This document shows positions 12,886-26,134 of a DNA stretch of 64,000 nucleotides, one piece after another (the stretch's first letter is position 1; the number at the start of each line of letters is the position of its first letter). Origin of the DNA: Symbiodinium natans (lineage: Eukaryota; Sar; Dinophyceae; Suessiales; Symbiodiniaceae); NCBI GenBank assembly GCA_905221605.1, contig CAJNDS010002146.1, forward strand, positions 1 through 64,000, in the 5' to 3' direction. The notes beneath the pieces were generated by a model. The model made no database searches and was not told the origin of the DNA. It was given only the letters and a program-made list of their open reading frames with translations. The position numbers were made by a program, and so were the translations under genes.

Positions 12886-13927
12886 TGTAAGAACCTAGCT
12901 TTGGAGGCTTTGGGGGTTCGGGCTTTGGTGCTTAGAGAGCTTAGGGTGGGTTGCAGGCCTTCGGAGCTCTTGGGACTTGTATGGGCTTGTAGACTGCCAG
13001 CTCTCCAAGCTGGCTAGGGCCACTGTTCCGTGCTTACCCTTCCCATTTAAAAAAAAAACTCGAACTAGAATCCGGGCCGGGCAATCCAGGTGCCTTCCCG
13101 TCCTGTAAGCCTTCTAAACACCTACACCATCAGGAGGATTTTGCAGACCCCATCGCCCGCCCAGCCCTCGTAGCTGCTGGGCCCAAGGCCCAAGCCAAGT
13201 TTGGGTCCTCTCAAAGCCTGGTTTAGGCTTCACACGGCACCCGAAATCTCTAAGGGCCAAGCGCGATGGCTTCTGTGAGTCCCGTGACCTGGGGGGGGGG
13301 GGGGGCTAATGGGAAATGTTTCCATGAGGGGGGATTAGGGTTTCGCTTAGGGCCGACGGCTGACGGAGAGGGTTAGACGACGCCGAAGCCATGGACCGAA
13401 CGTGAAGAGCCAATGACCACAAGCACGGCAAAGACTCAAATGAAAGATTCTTCTCCCTCACAGTCTTCACATGACGTGGCCCATCCAAATCTTAAGCATG
13501 GGCATGTCCCAGAAATTTGGGTCCCAGAAATGTGCGACAAGTCGACACCCCTACCAAGAGTAGCGTGAACTCACAAAAAGATCCGGGAAAAGAAGACGAG
13601 GCCTCTTGCTCGCTCGCGAAGGTGCGAACTACAGCAAGTTCTTGCGCAGCTGCGACTCCTGGGGCTTTTATTCGCTGCGAGCTGAGCACATGAAACGTCA
13701 GCGTCTGAAAGAACCAGCATGTGCTCATGTGAAGTATAGGGCTTACATTCCTTGTATCCCCAAAAGGACAGCCAATAGATACACTCACCAATGTGAAGAA
13801 GGAACCTTATATACACTCACCAAGAACAGTAATATCAAACCCTGTGTCATGTACCTGTGACACCAGCCGTCAGTCATGAGAAGCCTTCCCTGCATCGGCC
13901 AGCCCAAAGTCAAAGTCGAAGCATGTT

Positions 13928-13982
13928 GTTGGTAGCCCAGTAAACATACTACAACAAGGGTGCCCCTTTTGTTGAAGGTTAC
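13928..13982. repeat. Dispersed repeat, copy 2 (partner at 7755)
   Basis: It shares TAGCCCAGTAAACATACTAC and AACAAGGGTGCCCC with the copy at 7755, in the same orientation. Confidence 0.7.
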
Positions 13983-14859
13983 TGCATAAGGCAGAGGTCC
14001 CCCCCCGCCAGTAAGACCTCTCCCTAAAAACCCCTAAATCCCTCGCAGGGCCCTGACTTGCAGCGAAGGCAATGGCCACGAGGACTGACGTGAAGGCCTC
14101 CAAGCAACGCCACTGGGCAGGGCTTGGAATTTAGGGATGTGGGCGTTTGTGAGTTTGGGGCTGAAGGCTTGGGAGCTTAGGGTTGAGATGTTTCAGTGTT
14201 GGGGGTTCAGGGGAGTTTTGGTTCCGAAAGGGTATAAACTTGATATCCAGGGGGCCAACTTCCACTCCTATGCCTTCACAATGGTCAAACTGCAGGCCCG
14301 AAATCCGAAAACTCGCAGGGTTGAAACCAAAGACCGGACGAAACTCTCAAGAACAGCTAAGTCATGGTCCCCTTGTAGAACACCCTCAATATAACGTGAG
14401 TCTCCGCTGTTCTGCGTATCAGGAGCCACTTTCTCTAGGATCTCAGAAGCTGTACACCCCGAACTTGTCTCAATACCGACTCAATACCGACAACCACGTG
14501 GCCCAAATCTGGAGGTTCTTCATTGTTCTCATCGCGTGCGTTTGTGCAGTGAGGGTATGGCCAGTGGCAAGAATCATGCATACTTGAATTGGAGGTATGA
14601 TACTCTGATCAAGTGGTACTACCCATGCACTACTACTAGCACCTCTTATCTGTACTAGTATAACCAAGAGCTGGAGCATTGCGCCCTCTGAGAGCCCGGC
14701 ACCCGATACGGCTTCGTGAAGGTGTACTGTGCTGTATACTCCCCTGGTAAAAACACATCTTTCTGGGCAACTGTACGGGGGCCTTTCTTGAGAAGTCCCG
14801 ACGGCGCCGCATCATCAATGTTGCGCGCTACCGGTGAAGTGAAACAAGCTGCCGCATTG

Positions 14860-15160
14860 CAGCCATGCGCGCGTTCCGATGGTCGCAAAGGAGGGCTTGC
14901 TGGCGGGGGTTGAGCTGTCCCACATCTAGTCGGATCGCAGGGTCGTGGCGCTCATGTGCGCATAGGCATCTTGGCTTGCGAGTAACCTCGGGAGAAGATC
15001 GATGTAGACATGATCGCAACGAAACCGCTGTGATGCCATTCTCGTGGGGGCACACATACTGGCACTTTCCGCACCTTCTACCCGGCGGTTTCCATCTTTG
15101 AACCGCCAATCCTTGAGCGAACGGACCGCGCATGCAGATTTGGGGCATATAGGCTTCAAG
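14860..15160 (-). pseudogene. Decayed Ty3/Gypsy-type integrase fragment
   Basis: On the minus strand two overlapping frames carry pieces that together resemble a retroviral-type integrase. One frame has CGKCQ, like the zinc-binding CxxC. The other has a block starting DHVYIDLLPRL with SQDAYAHM and TTLRSD, matching the pattern around the first catalytic Asp of Gypsy integrases (HVHxDxVGPLP..SQG). Frame changes separate the pieces, and no RT or protease part or LTR was found. The call is from motif memory; the spacing is plausible but similarity is weak. Confidence 0.4.
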
Positions 15161-15259
15161 CAACTGTAGGGCATGCCCTTGTTTGGGCCTTTTGCGGCAC
15201 CTTGAGGAAGCTGTGCCGCAGAGGAATGCGGATGGAATCCTTAAGCACCCCCAACGCTA

Positions 15260-16680
15260 TAGACTCCCACAGACTCCACGGGCGAGTTCTGGTTCTGGAT
15301 GGTTGGTAAACTGACAGCCATGAAGATGATGATAATAATGATCATAAAGCCGAAAAAACATGCTGATCATGATAAAAAAACAATAATCATCATCGCAATG
15401 CAAAAAATGCTCTGCACTTTGAGGGAGCCTGGGGTTTGGGGTGCTGTAGAAACCTGTCCACCGCACGCACCCACGCATCTTTTCCAAGTCGTGCGACCTG
15501 TGCAAGACCCTCATGGCCGGTGGCTGCCTTGGGGATGTTTTTGGGGTTTTTGCTGCCGTGCAGCGTGGGCAAAACGTGAAAAGTGGCCCACCTGCCTGAA
15601 GACTGCTTGACTTACGGTGCAGGTGTAGGCGTTACGCTGTTCGAGGATGCTAGACATCTGCAAGCCAAAGCCCTTAAAAAGATGCACTTGCCTGGAAAAA
15701 GCCTACACCATCGACCTAGATCTGAGCATGCTGCAGCACACTCGTGTTTTGAAACAGCGGAATCTGCGAAAGTATGACTTTGTCAGTGTTGGCAGGCTTC
15801 CGCGCCTCCGAACTAGCAACTCAATCCGAGCATGAGCTAGAGCGAGGACAGGCTTCCCGTGCCGCCGCACCAGCAAACTCAATCCGAGCATGAGCTGGAG
15901 CGAGGACGGATGAACGATCAAGGTTCAGCGCCGATTCAACAGCGCGCACTGCCGCCCTAAACTCTGTAAACCCCAGAAACCCTACAAATCCAACAAAAAC
16001 CCTAAACACCGCATGATGAACCCTACAAACCTTAAGTCCCTGAACCTCAAAAGCCCGCGAACACTCTGGGCTCAGACGCGTGTCACTGTGACCTGGAGCT
16101 CTTCAGCTGCAGCTTCGGGTTTAGGCAAATGTTTCTAGGGGGGGGGGGGGGGGACGGAGGGGTCGGTCCAAATCCTGCGGCCATTTTTGGTATCAATGAG
16201 AAGAACAACTTAGATCAACTCCCAGGCAGGATGAGGGATGTCAGTCTGAGTGATGAATGTTTAGGGTATAGTCGCTCACTCTCACACAAGGCAGGCGAGG
16301 TCCGTAGGCACTAAGAACTACGGGAGTTCATGTTCAGTGTTTAGGGTTTCGACTGCAGGCAAGGCTCCAGATGTCCAGGGTTTAAGGCTTAGGGTTTAGA
16401 GTTTAGGGCTTCGGGTTTGTAGGGTTTAGGGTCGTGAGGGCCTGCCAGGACCGCCACGTTGGCAGCGCGACCCCCGGGCATGTTTAACATGCTCAAAAGC
16501 CTTCCTTGGGGACGAAATGACTATGCTCCCCTTAGAACCGTAGTAAAAAATAATATTTCTGATATCCTCTTGGGTTTATACAAACAAAAACGAACAATAA
16601 TTCCCACGGGGGATATAGATGAACCCTAAAAGGGTTTCTGGTTCATATACATTAATAGGAACTATAGTAGTATGGGGTAA

Positions 16681-16711
<31 letters not shown>

Positions 16712-17400
16712 TAAGGTTCACGTGGTCCCCAGGGTTAGAAGCCCTGAACCTCCCAGCGATTGAACCCGAACTTCCGGGATTGGGGCTCCTCAGTTTGGAG
16801 CCCTTTGACAGCAGGCTGTTGGAAGGTTACGCCCGGCCCTGAACCTGAAACCCTAAACCCGAAAAACTTCAGGGATTGGGCTTCGCAGCTTGGGACGAAG
16901 GGCCCCTTCTACCATTGTGCATAGGACATTCATCAAACATAGATGAACACCCGAAACCCTTGGCTACCCGCTTCAGGGTCGGTGCACGCATGGCCCGTGG
17001 CTACAGCTTGCACTTGCTGGGGCCGAGGGTCTCCGAGAACAAACCCAGAGTTTACAATCCAAGATCACTGGCCGATGCACCTCTAGCGGTTCCTCAGGAA
17101 ATTCGTGTGAAGAACCCTTTTTGTTTTTGTTTCTCCTTGGACTTCTGAGGCTCCGGTGTCGAAAGCATCCCAAAACCTTGCGCTGCGGCATCGGTGCCTC
17201 GGGCACCTTCTCCGGCAGGAGAAAGGCCTCCTCGGCTCGGGATTCTTTTGTAGGGAAGTCCATTTTAGGGTTTAGGGTTTAGGGTTTAGGTTTTAGGGTT
17301 TAGGGTTTAGGGTTTTAAAAAGGGCAGTCCTTTCTAGAGTTTAGGGTTTAGGGTATTTGGGGGCAGCCTACACCGGGCCGACATGGCATATGGGAACGTT
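15260..17400. other. Spacer with simple repeats
   Basis: No supported gene. It holds an AT-rich patch near 15,315-15,405, a 56-bp tandem duplication (listed separately), a G run at 16,138-16,153, a (TC)n tract at 16,681-16,706, and TTTAGGG tracts at about 16,378-16,435 and 17,263-17,355. Coding-looking minus frames at about 16,975-17,260 could be 3' flank of the P450 gene, but I see no family motif in them. Confidence 0.5.
15798..15908. repeat. Tandem duplication, 2 x about 56 bp
   Basis: The block containing AACTCAATCCGAGCATGAGC and GAGCGAGGAC occurs twice in direct succession (about 15,798-15,853 and 15,854-15,908) with a few mismatches. Confidence 0.85.
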
Positions 17401-17432
17401 CTAAAGCATGGACCTCCCGCCAGGGCCATGCT

Positions 17433-20400
17433 TTAGCACACCGTCGACCTTGCTGGTCCAGCTTGTTCTGCAGCCTTGAGACAAAAACTGAAGAAATTGG
17501 AGGGTTCTCCGAAACCTTGAAGTGATCGTGTACATACATACATACATACCTACCTACCTGCCTGCCTACCTACCTACACGTACGTACGTACACACACGCA
17601 CATCATACACACGCAAAGTCCCTTTTTGCCATCCGGGCTGGGTGGGCAATGCCAGAAAAAGCGGCAGCATGCACAACCTGATCAGCTCCGGGCTGTCTGA
17701 GGTGCCGGCGCTGAAGCAGAAGCATCACTGACGCTTGCAACCCTCAACCCCTCCACCCCTAAACCCCAGCTGCAAGCAAGCTGCCATCACCTTCGGCACC
17801 GGCCCAGGAGCGGCTTCGAAGTTGAACTTGGCGATGAACCTGAGAAGAACCCAAGCAGCCAGGAACCCTTTTGCAACTGGGCCGGGGGACTAGCCAGTCT
17901 GAGCCAGGAACCCTGAACCCTGAACCCGAAACCCTGCAAGTCTCCAACATTCAACACTTACACGGCTTAAGAGCTAGGTAGAGCTTCGGAATCTAGGGTA
18001 TAAGGGACAGGTCATTTAGGGGGCTTAGGGTTGAGAGTTACCATCCGAACTCCTGGTCACAACCCCTACTGAAACACATTTTTTTGGCAGGTTTTATCGG
18101 GTTTGGTCATGGCGCCATCGAGGTCTCCTCGGGTCTATAGATCCGATTCTCCGAGCTCTAGGAGCCTCAACTTCAAGTGTGGGTTTAAGGTTTTAGGTTT
18201 GTTGTTCTGCCACCCGTCTAGCCAAGCTCCACGGGGCAACTGAAGAGGGAATGCTGTATTCAGGGTTTAGGGTTTAGGATTTAGGGTTTAGGCTGCTTGG
18301 AAGTTTGCCCGCTTGGAGGTTCGTCTGAGTACTTCAAGCCTTTCTAGCGGTGGTATTTCGGGCTTGGGGATTTTGCAGGGTTTTTCCGCTCCCGCATAGC
18401 GCAGGGTTTGGGGTTTACAGGCTTTGGTTTAGGGGTGAGACGGCAGTTCGATTTGCCCAACTCTAAAGCCTAAAACCATTTACAGGCCCTTATCCTAAAC
18501 CCCAAACCAAGGTGCACAAACTCAAGGGGGTTCCAAACGAACTTCTCCCAAGCCGTCGCCGGGGAGACACAACTGAAACTCTCATGGCCCGTAGCGTCTC
18601 GGGTTTAGAGTCTTTCTTGTCGGGTTTAGTCTAGGGTAAACAGTTTCTAGTATGGCCCTTAGAACCCCCTGAAAATTATTCATGAGTATCATGATCCTCT
18701 TCAACCCAAGAGGGAAAATGCAAAAATATCCCAAGGGCCTGCCTAGATTTCTATTTGCTAAGATTACTTGCCCTAAACCCTATAAACCCTATAAACCCTA
18801 AACCCTGGTAATTAATCTCCTTATGCCTGGCGTCTGGGCAATCAGGATCTGGGCCTCCATCTCGGCCACGCGCGCCCCCAGGCACATGCGGGCCCCGAAG
18901 CTAAAAGGCTTCTCGATCCTTTGGGCGTTGGGTTTCGGTGGGGTTCTTGTGGGCGTTTAAGGTTTGGAGTTTTAAGGTTCTTCTAGGGCTTTAGGTTTAG
19001 AGTTTGAAGCTTCTTCCAGGGTTTTAGGGTTCTGCTGGTTTTTTCGGCTTTAGTGCTTTACAGTTCAGGCTTCTGGGTGACGCTCAGGGTGTGGTGTGGC
19101 AGCATCGATTTCAGCGTCTACAAGGACCCGAGCTGATCTTGGCGTTGTTGGCTGTGCTTTTTTGGTTGGAGCCCCAAGCAGCTCTGGTTCCACACCCGTC
19201 ACACAAAAACTGCACACGGAAGCACCAGCACTAGTAAAGCTTCTGCAGGCTTGAAATCAAGAATTGCAGTTGATAGAAAAAACCTGCATGATCCAACTGG
19301 TTCCACTCGGGAATAAGGTACTTGTGGTCATCCAGGATCTGCTAAACCCCAACCCCAACTCCCAAACCTTTGATTTCCAAGACAGCCCGAAACCCCAAGC
19401 TAGGGAACCCGAGATCTGGCGTTAAACAGAAACCCCGACCCTTTCCGCACGATAACATAATGCCCTGCAATCTACATGTGCTGCAGCTGCTGAACAGACT
19501 CTCTTTGGCGCCTCTGTGCTCTAGCTTAGGGCTGATTAGCGCAGAGCGAAGATGGGTCTAGGGCTTGCGGGGACGGGCTTTGGGTAGAGGGTAGTTCGAG
19601 AAAGAGAGGAACTAGAAAGTCAGAGCCTGACTGACTGGAAGTGTAAGATGTTGGGTTAGATCAAAATGCATAGGGTCATTGATGACATGTCCCCCCGCAA
19701 AGAAAACAAAGCGAACCATCAGCTGTGAAGAGCTGCGGCCTGTGATCCATGTCCCACGCGCCATGTTGCAGGAAATTGGCATTAAGTTGCGGTCTGAGGC
19801 CCTTCCTGTAGGGTCACATTCGGGCTCAGGCGGGTTCAGGGGTTCCGACAATATATGTGTATATATATATATACAAGATTTAATACCATATCGTCAGTAG
19901 TAGTATATAATCATAAGAAAACAAGAATATTAAAATGTAACTGAATTGTCAACAACCTACAAAAAAAATTGTGTAAGTGGCCACTGCCATCCCAAGGAGC
20001 AGCTTGTGGTCGATCAAGGACTTCAGAGGGTCGCCTTTTCGCGCTTCCACAGCCTCCAAGTACCGTGGTCCCCAGAGGTCACTCGGTAGGATTAGGGCTT
20101 AGGGTTCAGGGCCAGTTTAGGGTTTTTTTTTCCCTCCTGCACAGCTGGGGCAGCAGTTTAGGGTTTAGGGTTTAGGGTTTAGAGGATCTTCATCGGTCAT
20201 CGGATCGTTTCTAGACCTCCGGCAGTCCCCGCCGGTCTGAGACAGAAAGAAGGGAACGAATTCGAGCCCAATGCAAGTATCGATAAAGGCGGTTCGCGGG
20301 CCATCGCGAAACGGCAGTTGTGTCAATCTGGTCTGCAACCCGCAAGTTCATTCAGCAGCTTCCCCGTTTGCATCCAGGCGTCCGAAGCAGAAGGCTCTAA

Positions 20401-21411
20401 GACGGCGAGCGCCACCCCAGCTTTCATGACTTCGACCGAGAGGCCATTCCAATCAGCACCCCTAAACCTCCGCATAAACCCCAAAAACCCCTGAATCTCC
20501 CATCCACAACACCTGTCAGTGATTCCCTCCATAGGAGCCTCGGGCAGGTAACGCTCCGGCCGGAAAGCCTGCGCTGGCGAAGGAGTTCTCACAGGGAAGC
20601 CCACAAAAGGCTAGGATGCTCAGTAACCCAGGATTAACAAGGGCACCCTTTTTCCTTAAGGGGTTTGGGAACCTAAAGCCCAGAAATGTAGTAAGGGACC
20701 TACTTGCCTACCATATACCTACATTCTATATGCCGACTGTTTTCCTACATTCCTACTCTATACCTACTCTGTTCCTAGAATGCACTTCTTGGGTTCCTAC
20801 AGGATTTCCCCTGTGCAGGCAGAGGGCAAGCCAGTGCGTTAACTATGGTACCCCGGCTAAACTGGGGGTTGAGGGTTCGCAGGGCATAAGATGGTATGTA
20901 TGCAGAAAAAAAGTACACATGATGATGCGCGCACACATATTATAATTTTTAGAAGGCAAGCACTGGGAGTACGCCATTTGCGTAGGACAAAGCTCGAGAT
21001 CCCCGCGACCTACGGCACCCTGCGACGAAGGCCCCGACATAATACCCACAAACCTCTGGAACCAAACTCTACAACCTTCAACTCACTCCCCCGAGCCCGA
21101 ACTCCCAACTGGCCCAGGTCTAGTTCCTGAGGTCCGTAACATCTACTGGTCCAGCAGGTTTCCCGCAGTCAGTGCCCCTCCCTCTAAGTCAGCTGAGCCA
21201 CGTGGGCGTCGTCCACAATCTTGGGATCGAGCTGAAGCTGGGTTCCCGACATATCAATCCGAGTGCCTTGGGGGGGCAAGCTGCGCTTTTACAAGCTGGC
21301 TTTCGGGTGTAGGAAAGAGGTGCGGACAAGACTCTGTGCTGCTGTACTTACTTTAAGCTCTTAGCGGGAACGCAAGCTACATGGGCTGCAGCTCTGCTTG
21401 GTACTTTGACT

Positions 21412-21509
<98 letters not shown>

Positions 21510-24500
21510 TGGGTCACCACCTGCAGCGGTTCTATTTATTACACCGGTGATATTTACTGGTTGAGTGGTGCTCCCCGACAGCAACCCGCGCTCACGTCGT
21601 GGATCACGTGTTCTTGGGCCCAAAGATCTGGGATCTGAAATTCTGGGCCCTTAGAAGCCTTGATCGGGGCACATGAATCTGAGGTCTCCTGGACGAAGGT
21701 TGGGGGGGGGGGAGGCAGATCATGAAATGACGTCGAGCAAGTCAGGTGGTACAAATGTAGTCGAATGGGGTCTTCGCAAATTGTATATGCAAATCACGAA
21801 ATAGTTGAGCACACAAACACTAGGGTGGTTCAACGATATGGTTTGTTGAACTTGTTTGTTAGTTCTACTTGGTTCTCCGCATTTTGACAGTTCGTATTCT
21901 TTAGCTCGTTTCAAGAAGGGAAGGGGGTTGCAAATACATGAGTTAAATTCATCAAGCGACACCAAGCGAAATATGCGACCCACGTCATGAATTTGACTAG
22001 CAGAATTGGAGGCCGAATACATTCATTAAACAAGACGATAAAAACAAAAGGCCGGAAACATGGGAACATGCCGAAGGACACTGGGCTTTTGGCGCTCGAG
22101 GCGAAAACTTCAAAACCCGGCGGCTGAGACCCCATGGTGCATTTGTTTCAGGCCCGTTTGCTATGCGAATGTGTTGCAGTACTATTTGTAGCCCTACATC
22201 TATGGCCCTGGAACCCAAAATGTCAACTCAAAACCCCAACCCAACAAAAAAACAAAAGCGGAAGCCTGCGGGAACATTGTAGCCGCAGAGGTCCAAGTCG
22301 GTGTCTAGGATGCCTGGGCTGAGAGCTCAGAGCTTGTGTAGGTTTAAGGCTTGGGGTTCGGGTTTGGCCTTTTTGCCGCCCACATAGCTGGACGAACCAC
22401 TCCGCAAAGAAGGAAAGAGAGAAGCTGAGAGGAGGAGAGAAGGAGAGACAGAGAGAGACGAAGAGAGAAGGAGGTTTAGGGCTTTTAGTTTTGGGAGGGC
22501 TTCTTCAGCCGGGAGCAGTCCAGGCAAGTGCAAAAGGCCCATAGACAACACGGGGTTTGCTTGAAAGTATGATGACCGGCCTCATATGGAAAGATGAGCA
22601 GCCGCTTCTCGGCAATGTGGCGTTTACTCAGCAGGTAAGAATGGCAGGCCAACGTGGGCAGGCTCGATGGTTCAGGGCCTGGCGTGATTTGATGTCCGGG
22701 CTCCCACTTGACATCGTTTGGGATTTATAGGGTTTTGGGTCAAGGGTTTAGCGCCACCCCTCGGAAACGGAATCCTCAGCATGAGCGGCTGCTGTTCTTA
22801 CCCCTCAGGCCCGAAACCCGAAACCCTAAACCCTAAACCCCCACAAACCTCGAAGGGCTTCCAAGAGGCGGAAAGTCAGGCCAGGGCCGGGCGGCGTGAC
22901 CCGATGTGACTCCTTGCTTGCTCAACCCCGGGCAGTCCTTTGGTATGGCTGGCTTTGAGGTTCAGGGGGTTTGAGGGATTAAACCCTATACTGAACTTGG
23001 AACCCTGGAAAAAATGATAATTTTAGCAGGTTCTTAGGAGTTAATGTACCCAACAGTTAACAACTACTTCCAAGCATCCCTAAGAATTAAGGGGGTCCTT
23101 TGGCTTGGAGGGCTGTTGGTCTTCGGCTTGGGTTTAGGGGGGTTGAGGGAGTCAAGCTCCAGGGTTTCATGGGTTGGGGTCGACGAGCATTTCGATTTTG
23201 AATGCCTGTTTGTTTGATGTACCATACATATGACTTTGTTTACTTCAGGTGTGCAACTTCTCAAACGGAACATTGGGTACTCAAAATGCTCCTACTACAG
23301 GTTAGCCCTTGAAACCGTGATGAACAGGATTCCGAAAAACCATCCCCCTCGATCCCACAAAACGTCCAACTTGAAGCCCGAGATACCCGCATTCAGGTTC
23401 CTATCTGCGCCGATACAGTTAAAGAGGCAAGGGTCAACACATTCCGAGGTCTGCCTGCCTGTTCTCTGGCAGCCAAAACAAGAAACAAGAGCCACCTCCC
23501 CCATCTAGCCTTCACCATAAGCTCTAACTCCAAACCCTAAACTTCAGCGCACTGGTTGCTAACAACATCAGCCCACTCGCCGAGCATCTCTCATCACAGC
23601 TTTGAGATAAGGCATCTCGGACCTGACATCAGGCACAGGTGGGTCTGGAGCCCCAGTCGACAGCTTCGGGCCTTGACTGCCCTACTCCCCTTAGAACCAG
23701 GCGGGATCCTTTTTTTGCGGCTGAACAAGAGACGCAAGACTATGTCTAGGGAGACTCAGAGGAGCCACCCACACACACACACACAGACAGAGAGAAATGA
23801 ACGGCAACGCGGCAATGCTTTGGTCGTGCGTCCAGGGCAAGATTTACTGTCTAGGGTTTAGGGTCTAGGGGGCCGCACCAATGCAGAGCCACATGGGCCA
23901 GCTCTGGCATCGATCCCCACCTAACCCCCAAAAGTCTTGATGCGGGGGCCTCACTCAAACTACCAACGGCCTGTCCAGCGCAAGGCCTGTATGCGATTTG
24001 TTCAACCTGTATAAACTAGTGTAATTATGGTGATGTGATACACATAGTTCAGGTGGAAGCGTCTCAGCTAGGAGTTTTGGGCACCTATATATATATATAT
24101 ATATAAATCCGGTACACCGCGAGGCTCCCCAGCAACCCACAAGCGGTCTATAAGCGAACGAAACCTCAACAAAAGGGATAAGCGGACAATTCCTGCTTGC
24201 TGGGCACCCTAGCCATGTACAGGATATACCTTGGTAAAGTATCCGAAAAGGTCCACCCATCACACAACACAGCCAAGGCGCAACTTATCCCGGGTGAACT
24301 TACCCGAGGGCCCCAACACCTGGCTTGGTGGATGCTCAACTTGTTTCTGCGTTTTAGGGATTATGCCTACTTGGGCATTTATGGTTCCATGTACGGCTAC
24401 TAGCTATGGCAAAAGACGCCAAAAAATGTTGTAACTTGCAATTTCCAGATGTTTGGTCAAGGGCCGGGGTTCAAGATCTCGGGTATGGGTGCACCAGATA

Positions 24501-26100
24501 AAGGCCACAAAGGACTCGACAACAATCCCGAAAGTCAAGAACCAGGGGGCCTAAGATATTGCACCTCGAACATCTAGCGGTTGCGAAGGCAAACTTCAAG
24601 CTCGGATGGCAAGTTCTCCAAAAAACCCTGAACCCTAAACCCCTAAACCCTGATGTCCATTCGGGGGTTCCTATGGTAAGATGGAGCCCTGCACCCAAAA
24701 GGCAGCCAAGATGCCTGCGCACATGGGTTCTTCAGGCCACCGACTGTCTGCCGACTGACACTCCAGTTGCTCATGGGAGCAGCTACCAGCAACCAATGCA
24801 CCCGAAACCCTGAAAAGGGTTCAGGCTTCAGGCTTAGACATGCGGGTATTTCACAGAAGAGGCGTCCCTTCTTATACCCCAAACAGACTAGAATCCCCTT
24901 AAAGGGACCCCAAAAAAAGGTACCCCTATTTTCGGAAACCCCCCATAGAGACCCTTGAGTCCAAACCCTTGAAAGGCTCGCCCACCTGAACAATCTCTTC
25001 GCGGAGCTTTTGCTGCGCCTGACACCGTGGGATGGGGAGCTGAGACTGTGAATGCTTAGGTTTTCTTGGGTAGGCAGAAACATAAGGATTCCACAAACCA
25101 TGGTTCTCCGGAATCCCCCCTTATAGGGGGCCTTATACCCCAATAGCGACCAGAGCTAAATTTGCTTTTTGAGTCCGCCCGGTTCGATTCACTTCACGAG
25201 GCTCAGCTTGTGAACCCCAAACCCTTGCCTAAACCCTGCCGTAACCTGTGCATTGGCGGCACTTTTGAAGCTGGCGTTTGGTATCTTAGATGCTCTGGAG
25301 GCTCCGTTGCGCTTTTGGGGGCTGAGCTTGGGCACCCGGTATGCTGAGAGGTGTTTTTTGACTGCATTGTTTAAACGGCATGTTCAAGGCGATTTAGGCT
25401 CCGCGGCATTTTTGGGGGCATGTTCCGCAGTGTTTTCTGAAAGCATCTCAGCGGCAGCATTACAGGCGTGGGAATGACACTGATGTGATCTACGCTGCAT
25501 GTACATTCTGACAGAGGCGCCGCGATGTTGGTAACCCTACCTGAGGTCTCGGACAGAATCATTGTTCGGGCACTGATGCTTTGGATGCGCCAGCAGCATT
25601 CACGCAATCGTCATCGTACGTGCATCTCCAACTTGAAGTGTCCAAGCATGCTGTGATCCGCAGACAAGAAAGTGTGGGCAAGCCGGGCTAAACTCCGTAG
25701 ACCCTTTCGCTTCCGGACTCCGGCCTGGGACAGCCAGTGACCCTCTGACCGCGTGCAACCTCACCCCTACAGTCCCCTACAGACATAAACCTAGCGGGCC
25801 ACAAGTCTATGAAGCCTTATTTGAACCGACTTGAAAAATCTAAAACAATGAATCGAATACATATTGATGCTATAAAGCTTGAAGCATCCATGGAAACCCC
25901 ATAGCGCCTCTGGGTGCTGTGCCAGATTGATCATGGCCCACAGAAGCCTTGGAATCGCGCGTGGGCGCAGCGTTGGCATGAAGAGCTGGGGCCATGGCTT
26001 AGGGAGTTTAGGACTTATAGCTTGGGATGTTCCGCCTTATACTATCAGTCCTTAACAGGGATTGTAGTAGGGGGTACTATAACAACAATACAAGAATAAC

Positions 26101-26134
<34 letters not shown>

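Larger units (their letters stand above)
5650..14600. other. Repeat-rich spacer without a supported gene
   Basis: Contents are family-1 palindromes (listed separately), telomere-like tracts (7885-7912, 10216-10262, 12665-12885), homopolymer runs (G near 7320-7335, C at 10129-10176, G near 13290-13305) and a CT-poor purine tract near 7305-7370. Two ORFs are at most weak candidates. One is minus 6787-7272 (161 codons, one hydrophobic stretch). The other is plus 10406-10711 (101 codons; its first 20 residues resemble a signal peptide). Neither has a motif I recognise. Confidence 0.5.

Noticed and set aside
24643-25143. 166-codon minus ORF containing WGPFKGILV
   Set aside because: This string is the translation of the family-2 palindromic element (also at 33.7 kb), and a P450 exon lies across it in a compatible frame.
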